Shown here: piece after piece, positions 58,894 through 64,000 of the stretch
Layout of the letters: each line of letters opens with the position of its first letter
Position numbering within the stretch: the first letter of the stretch is position 1
Source: Burkholderia sp. WAC0059
GTDB lineage: Bacteria > Pseudomonadota > Gammaproteobacteria > Burkholderiales > Burkholderiaceae
Assembly (NCBI RefSeq): GCF_002870125.1
Contig: NZ_PNEO01000007.1
Span: forward strand, 170,657 to 234,656
Reading direction: 5' to 3'
Length of the DNA: 64,000 nucleotides
Notes under the pieces: generated by a model
What the model saw: the letters and a program-made list of their open reading frames with translations, nothing else
Databases searched by the model: none
Told to the model about the DNA's origin: nothing
Program-made: the position numbers and the translations under genes

Positions 58894-59724
58894 TCAGGAC
58901 GACGCCGCGATGCCGCGGCCGCCGCCCGGCTCCTGCGCGCGCATGCGCTGCAGCGCCCGCAGGCAATAGTGGCCGAACCACAGCGCCGTGAACACCAGAA
59001 TGAACGCGTAAATCCAGATGGTAAGCGCAGTCACCACCGGGAAGAACAATACCAGCCAGGCCGACGACACCCAGATCGCCGTCGGCAGCGACCCGAGCAA
59101 CCCGCTCGCGATGCCGATGGCGAGGAGCGGCAGCCGGTGTCCGCGCACGAGCGCGCGCCGTTCGTCGGCGCTCGCGTGGAGCGCCAGCGCGTCGTAGGTC
59201 ATCACGCGGTAGGTCAGCCAGCCCCAGAGCAGCGGCGGAATCAGCGCGAAAAACGGCGGCACGAGCCAGAGCGGCAGCGTGAGCGTCAGCAGCGCGAGGC
59301 AGACGAGCGCCGTCCAGAGCGCGTACGCGAGGCTGCCGTACCAGCTACCGCCGCGGCGCTTCTCCAGCGCGGCGAACTGCTTCGTCGACAGATGGCGGAT
59401 CACGCGCGGCATCGAGAGCATGACGATGAAGAGCAGCACCGTCATGACGATGAGCGGAATCGCCAGCGCGATCACGACGAACGGCGCCACCACGGCGCGC
59501 AGCGAGCCGAACCCGAGCCAGTCGAACAACCGGTAGAGCATGACGGTCCAGGACCAGTGCTCGAGCCAGACGCGCGTCACGTTGACGAGCGGCTGCCAGA
59601 ACACGTAGAGCAATCCGCCCCAGATCAGCGTCGCCGCGAAGAACGGCACGAAGGTCAGAAGCAGCATGACGGGGTGGAACACGCCGGAGAGCGCGCGTCC
59701 AAACGAACGCAGCAGATCGTTCAT
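58894..59724 (-). CDS. EI24/CysZ-like integral membrane protein
   Basis: A 276-aa multispan membrane protein from ATG 59724 (MNDLLRSFGRALSGVFHP). About six hydrophobic stretches are visible, including MLLLTFVPFFAATLIWGGLL, VVIALAIPLIVMTVLLFIVM and LPLWLVPPFFALIPPLLWGW. The start and the arrangement resemble CysZ, a sulfate channel, and the Pfam EI24 family. A transport role is inferred. It is the gene preceding the MoaB/CinA-type gene on the minus strand, with hrpA upstream. Confidence 0.75.
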   Translation of the reverse strand: MNDLLRSFGRALSGVFHPVMLLLTFVPFFAATLIWGGLLYVFWQPLVNVTRVWLEHWSWTVMLYRLFDWLGFGSLRAVVAPFVVIALAIPLIVMTVLLFIVMLSMPRVIRHLSTKQFAALEKRRGGSWYGSLAYALWTALVCLALLTLTLPLWLVPPFFALIPPLLWGWLTYRVMTYDALALHASADERRALVRGHRLPLLAIGIASGLLGSLPTAIWVSSAWLVLFFPVVTALTIWIYAFILVFTALWFGHYCLRALQRMRAQEPGGGRGIAASS

Positions 59725-59873
59725 GCAGACAGGTCGAAAACGGAAGACGGCAAACGGGAGCGGCCGGGCCGGATAGATGGAACCGCAAGCATAAACCACG
59801 GCGCCGAAGGGCAACGGAACGGCCGGCGCAAGTCAGGGCGGCGGCCGCGAGCGCCGGCCCCTGCCGCCGGCCC

Positions 59874-62800
59874 CTACCGCTGCATCGACTCCCAGACCTT
59901 GTGCAGCCGCTTGACCGAGACCGGCATCGGCGTACGCAATTCCTGGGCGAAGAGCGAGATGCGCAGCTCCTCGAGCAGCCAGCGGAATTCGCCGAGCCGC
60001 GGATCGGCCACGCCGCCGCGCTGCGAAAGCACGCGCTGATACGGCTGCGCGAGCGGCTGGAATTCCGCGAACTGCCGCGCGTCGCGCGCCGGGTCCGCGC
60101 GCAACTTGTCGATGCGCAGTGCGATCCCCTTCAGGTAACGCGGAAAGTGCGTGAGCTGCGCGTAAGGCGTCTCGACGACGAAACGCTTGCCGAGCAGCGC
60201 GTCGAGCTGGGCCTGCATGTCCGACGCCGCCGGCGCGAACGACTTCGCCTGCGCCAGCTTCTTCGTCACCGCCGCGTATTCGGCCAGGATCTGCCCGACG
60301 AGCCGCGCGATTTCCTGCGCAAGCAGCGCGAGACGGCCGCGGCCCTCGTCGCGCCGCGCGTGGAAGCTCGCGTCGTCGTCGGGCAGCGGGTCCTGCAGGC
60401 ACGCGCGGTCGAGGGCAAGGTCGATCAGTTGATCGCGCAGTTCCTCCTGGGTCGCGCGGGCCATGAACTGCATCGCCATCTCGCGCAGGCCCGGCAGATT
60501 CTTCTCCAGATAGCGGATCGGCTCGCGCAACTGCAGCGCGAACAGGCGGCGCAGCCCGATGCGATGGATGCGCGCGGCCTCCTCGGGCGCGTCGAAAACC
60601 TCGACGTCGCAATGCGACGTCCGGTCGACGAGCGCCGGATAACCGAACAGCGTCTGGCCGCCGCGACGGATTTCGAGCAATTCGGGCAGCTTGCCGAAAT
60701 TCCAGGTCGTCAGGTTCTCGTAAAGCGCTGTGGCCGGCGCGGCCCCGGGCGTCGGCGTGTCCGGCTGCGCAGGCCGGGGCGCGCCGCCCCGGCGGGTATC
60801 GCGCGATGAACCGCGCCCGTCGTCGGCGCCGTCGCCGGCCGTCGTGGCACTTGTTGTACCGCTCGCCCTGCCGGCCATCCCGGCCACGCCCATGCCCGCG
60901 GCCGGCTCCGCGCCGCCCGGCGCCATCGTCGCGCTCGCGGCCAGCCGCTGGAACTGCTGCTGCGCCTGCGCGCCCAGCTCGGCGCGCAATTGCGCGAGGT
61001 TGCGCCCCATCGCGAGCTGCCGCCCGTGCTCGTCGATCACCTTGAAGTTCATGAACAGGTGCGCGGGCAGCGTCTCGAGCTTGAAGTCCGACGTCTTCAG
61101 CGCGACCTGCGTTTCTGCGCGCACGTCGGCGATCAGCGCGTCCAGCAGCGCGAGCGCGCCGAAACGCTCGCCGCTCATGCGCTCGACGAAGCCGGCCGCG
61201 TATTCGGGCAGCGGCACGCAGTGGCGGCGAAGCTTCTGCGGCAGCGACTTCAGCAGCAACTGCGCCTTTTCCTTCACCATGCCCGGCACGAGCCATTCGC
61301 ACCGGCGCGCGTCGATCTGGTTCAGCGCATAGAGCGGCACCGCGAGCGTGACGCCGTCGCGCGGCGCGCCCGGCTCGAAGTGGTAGGCGAGCGTCATCGG
61401 CACGCCGGCCATCGTCATGCGCTTCGGAAACAGGTCCGTCGTCACGCCGGCGGCCTCGTGGCGCATCAGGTCGTCGCGAGAGAGATAGAGCAGGCGCAGC
61501 CGGTCCTCGGGCTGGCCGCTCTTCTTCACCTCGTCGCGATACCAGCGCTCGAACGCGGCGCCGGTGTGGATGCCCTGCGGCACCGCCCCGTCGTAGAACG
61601 CGTAGATCAGCTCGTCGTCCACCAGCACGTCCTGGCGGCGCGACTTGTGCTCGAGCTGCCCGATCTCGGCAAGCAGCTTGCGGTTATGCGCGAAGAACGC
61701 GAGCTTCGTGTCGAATTCGCCTTCCACGAGCGCGCCGCGAATGAAGAGTTCGCGCGCGCGCGCCGGGTCCTGGCGGCCGAAGCTCACGCGCCGGCGCTGG
61801 TAAACCGTCAGGCCGTACAGCACGGCCCGCTCGTACGCGCTGACCTGCGCGGTACGCTTCTCCCAGTGCGGCTCGGAAATCGACTTCCGGAGCAGGTGCG
61901 CGCCGACCTTCTCGAGCCACTCGGGCTCGATCTTCGCGATGCAGCGCGCGTAGAGGCGGCTCGTCTCGACGAGTTCGGCCGCGACCACCCAGCGCCCCGC
62001 CTTCTTCACGAGCGCCGAGCCCGGCCACAGGTGGAACTTGATGCCGCGCGCGCCGAGATAGTGCGGCTCGTCGGCGGCTTTCAGGCCGATGTTGCCGAGC
62101 AGGCCGGTCAGGAGCGCGTGATGGATCTGCTCGTAGGTGGCGTCGGACTCGTTGATGCGCCAGCCGTGCTCGCGCACGACGGTGAGCAGTTGCGAGTGGA
62201 CGTCGCGCCATTCGCGCAGCCGCACGTGCGAGAGAAAGTTCGCGCGGCACGCGTCGGCGAGCTGCCGGTTCGACTTCTTGTGCTCGACGGCCTCCTCGAA
62301 CCACGCCCAGATCTTCGGCCACTGCAGGAATTCCGAGCGCTCGTCGGCGAAGCGCCGGTGCGCCTGGTCGGCCTGCTCCTGGGCTTCGAGCGGCCGCTCG
62401 CGCGGGTCCTGCACCGACAACGCGCTCGCGATGACGAGCACCTCGCGCAGCGCCTGCTCGTCGCGCGCGCCGAGAATCATCCGGCCGACCCGCGGATCGA
62501 GCGGCAGCCGCGCCAGCTCGCGGCCGAGCGGCGTGAGCGCGTTGTCGTCGTCGACGGCGCCAAGCTCGTTGAGCAACTGGTAGCCGTCCGCAACGGCGCG
62601 GCCCGGCGGCGGCTCGATGAACGGGAACGTCTCGATCGCGGACAGATGCAGCGACTTCATCCGCAGGATCACGGCCGCCAGCGACGAGCGCAGGATTTCC
62701 GGATCGGAGAAGCGCGGCCTGGCCGCGAAATCCGACTCCTCGTAAAGACGGATGCAGATACCGTCGGCCACGCGGCCGCACCGGCCCGCGCGCTGGTTCG

Positions 62801-64000
62801 CCGCCGCCTGCGAGATCGCCTCGATCTGCAGTTGCTCGACCTTGTTGCGGTACGAGTAGCGCTTCACGCGCGCGAGCCCCGTATCGACCACGTAGCGGAT
62901 GCCGGGCACCGTCAGCGAGGTCTCCGCGACGTTGGTCGCGAGCACGATGCGCCGCGCGTTCGACGCCCGGAACACGCGCTCCTGCTCCTGCGCCGAGAGC
63001 CGCGCGAAGAGCGGCAGGATCTCGGTGTGCGGCGGATGGTGCTTGCGCAGCGCCTCGGCCGCGTCGCGAATCTCGCGCTCGCCGGGCAGGAACACGAGCA
63101 CGTCGCCCGGACCCGCGCGGCACAGCTCGTCGACCGCGTCGACGATCGCGTCCATCAGGTCGCGGTCGCGGCCCGCGTCCCGGCCCGGCCGGCCGCGCTC
63201 GCGCCCGGTCGTGCCCTGCGCCGCCTTCACGGCCGGGCTGTCCTCGGCCACGGGCCGGTAGCGGAGCTCCACGGGGTAGAGCCGCCCGCTGACCTCGATG
63301 ACGGGCGCGGGCTTCGCCTCGCTGCCGAAGTGGCGCGCGAAGCGCTCCGCGTCGATGGTCGCCGACGTGACGATCAGCTTGAGGTCGGGACGCTTGCGCA
63401 GGATCTCCTTCAGGTAGCCGAGCAGGAAGTCGATGTTCAGGCTGCGCTCGTGGGCCTCGTCGATGATGAGCGTGTCGTAGGCCGTCAGGAGCGGGTCGGT
63501 CTGCGTTTCGGCAAGCAGAATGCCGTCCGTCATCAGCTTGACCGAAGCGCCCGGCGAAAGGTTGTCGGTGAAGCGCACCTTGTAGCCGACCACCTCGCCG
63601 AACGGCGTGCCGAGTTCCTCGGCGATGCGCCGCGCGGTCGCCGACGCGGCGATCCGGCGCGGCTGCGTATGGCCGATCAGGCCGCCGCCGCCCGCGCCGA
63701 GACCGCGGCCGAGCGAGAGACAGATTTTCGGCAGTTGGGTCGTCTTGCCCGAGCCCGTTTCGCCGCTGACGATGACGACCTGGTGGTCGCGAATCGCGCG
63801 CGCGATCTCGTCGCGCCGGCCCGAGACGGGCAGCGCTTCGGGGAAGGTGACGGGCGGAACGGGATTGGGTTCGACGGGGCGTCGCCCGGACGGCTGCTGC
63901 GCGCCGCGCGGCGAGGCCGGACGCGCCGCGGGCTGCGGCCCGGCGCCGGCGCTTTCGCGCGCCGTCCGGGCGTCCGGCGCGCCGGCGCGGCGAGGCCCGG
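59874..64000 (-). CDS. hrpA: ATP-dependent RNA helicase HrpA (5' end outside window)
   Basis: DEAH-box RNA helicase with roles in mRNA processing and rescue of stalled ribosomes. At least 1375 codons are visible and the frame is open to base 64000, so the N-terminus is missing. In order: a Pro/Ala/Arg-rich segment (64000 to about 63860), Walker A SGETGSGKTTQLP, motif QPRRIAAS, DEAH in IIDEAHERS, the helicase C domain with NVAETSLTVPGI and QRAGRCGR, then the HrpA-specific DUF3418 region to the end. It closes at TGG-GAG-TCG-ATG-CAG-CGG-stop (WESMQR). Confidence 0.97.
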   Translation of the reverse strand, partial: GPRRAGAPDARTARESAGAGPQPAARPASPRGAQQPSGRRPVEPNPVPPVTFPEALPVSGRRDEIARAIRDHQVVIVSGETGSGKTTQLPKICLSLGRGLGAGGGGLIGHTQPRRIAASATARRIAEELGTPFGEVVGYKVRFTDNLSPGASVKLMTDGILLAETQTDPLLTAYDTLIIDEAHERSLNIDFLLGYLKEILRKRPDLKLIVTSATIDAERFARHFGSEAKPAPVIEVSGRLYPVELRYRPVAEDSPAVKAAQGTTGRERGRPGRDAGRDRDLMDAIVDAVDELCRAGPGDVLVFLPGEREIRDAAEALRKHHPPHTEILPLFARLSAQEQERVFRASNARRIVLATNVAETSLTVPGIRYVVDTGLARVKRYSYRNKVEQLQIEAISQAAANQRAGRCGRVADGICIRLYEESDFAARPRFSDPEILRSSLAAVILRMKSLHLSAIETFPFIEPPPGRAVADGYQLLNELGAVDDDNALTPLGRELARLPLDPRVGRMILGARDEQALREVLVIASALSVQDPRERPLEAQEQADQAHRRFADERSEFLQWPKIWAWFEEAVEHKKSNRQLADACRANFLSHVRLREWRDVHSQLLTVVREHGWRINESDATYEQIHHALLTGLLGNIGLKAADEPHYLGARGIKFHLWPGSALVKKAGRWVVAAELVETSRLYARCIAKIEPEWLEKVGAHLLRKSISEPHWEKRTAQVSAYERAVLYGLTVYQRRRVSFGRQDPARARELFIRGALVEGEFDTKLAFFAHNRKLLAEIGQLEHKSRRQDVLVDDELIYAFYDGAVPQGIHTGAAFERWYRDEVKKSGQPEDRLRLLYLSRDDLMRHEAAGVTTDLFPKRMTMAGVPMTLAYHFEPGAPRDGVTLAVPLYALNQIDARRCEWLVPGMVKEKAQLLLKSLPQKLRRHCVPLPEYAAGFVERMSGERFGALALLDALIADVRAETQVALKTSDFKLETLPAHLFMNFKVIDEHGRQLAMGRNLAQLRAELGAQAQQQFQRLAASATMAPGGAEPAAGMGVAGMAGRASGTTSATTAGDGADDGRGSSRDTRRGGAPRPAQPDTPTPGAAPATALYENLTTWNFGKLPELLEIRRGGQTLFGYPALVDRTSHCDVEVFDAPEEAARIHRIGLRRLFALQLREPIRYLEKNLPGLREMAMQFMARATQEELRDQLIDLALDRACLQDPLPDDDASFHARRDEGRGRLALLAQEIARLVGQILAEYAAVTKKLAQAKSFAPAASDMQAQLDALLGKRFVVETPYAQLTHFPRYLKGIALRIDKLRADPARDARQFAEFQPLAQPYQRVLSQRGGVADPRLGEFRWLLEELRISLFAQELRTPMPVSVKRLHKVWESMQR

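Overview
The window is GC-rich chromosomal DNA from a betaproteobacterium of the Burkholderia sensu lato group (Burkholderia, Paraburkholderia, Trinickia or a close relative). This is inferred from the housekeeping protein sequences, a PHA phasin next to the pyruvate dehydrogenase genes, a canonical isc operon, and the orders pyrG-kdsA-eno-ftsB, lolC-lolD-tatD-comEC and glnA/ntrB-ntrC. It reads as core genome. I see no insertion sequence, prophage, CRISPR array or integrase.

Layout. 1-4473 (minus): pyrG-kdsA-eno-ftsB, for CTP, KDO, glycolysis and division. 4602-11052 (minus): alpha/beta hydrolase, comEC, tatD, lolD-lolC. 11399-17184 (plus): an RpfE-like gene, recJ, prfB (read through a programmed +1 frameshift) and lysS. 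17281-23349 (minus): the complete iron-sulfur operon iscR-iscS-iscU-iscA-hscB-hscA-fdx-iscX, driven by a promoter carrying two tandem type 1 IscR boxes. 23519-26762: a low-molecular-weight phosphatase, a small membrane protein, an IclR regulator and an S11 peptidase. 27357-34470: phaP with a perfect sigma70 promoter flanked by probable PhaR operators, then aceE-aceF-lpdA (minus). 34744-37925: a two-component system divergent from aceE. 38155-43884: folD, an M3 oligopeptidase, a cytosine-deaminase-like amidohydrolase, and SOS-controlled dinB. 43909-45841: a visibly AT-richer islet with a GNAT gene, the 3' remnant of a second GNAT gene, orphan terminators and the initiator tRNA-fMet gene. 45842-49351: an osmoprotectant-type ABC transporter (permease, binding protein, permease, ATPase with CBS domains). 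49500-52445: xth and a prolyl-oligopeptidase-family enzyme. 52651-56949 (minus): glnA and ntrBC, with a sigma54 promoter and NtrC boxes upstream of glnA. 57395-64000: a rhodanese, a MoaB/CinA-type protein, a CysZ/EI24-like membrane protein and the helicase gene hrpA, which runs off the right edge.

The strongest value here is regulatory. Several promoters can be read directly: iscR, phaP, dinB, glnA, tRNA-fMet, aceE and the S11 peptidase. Five genes appear to start at TTG, and most adjacent gene pairs in operons overlap by ATGA. No wholly new multi-gene system was found. The least explained stretches are the 43.9-45.8 kb islet, the long leader before the ABC transporter, and the repeated ATCGAAAC motif upstream of the S11 peptidase gene.
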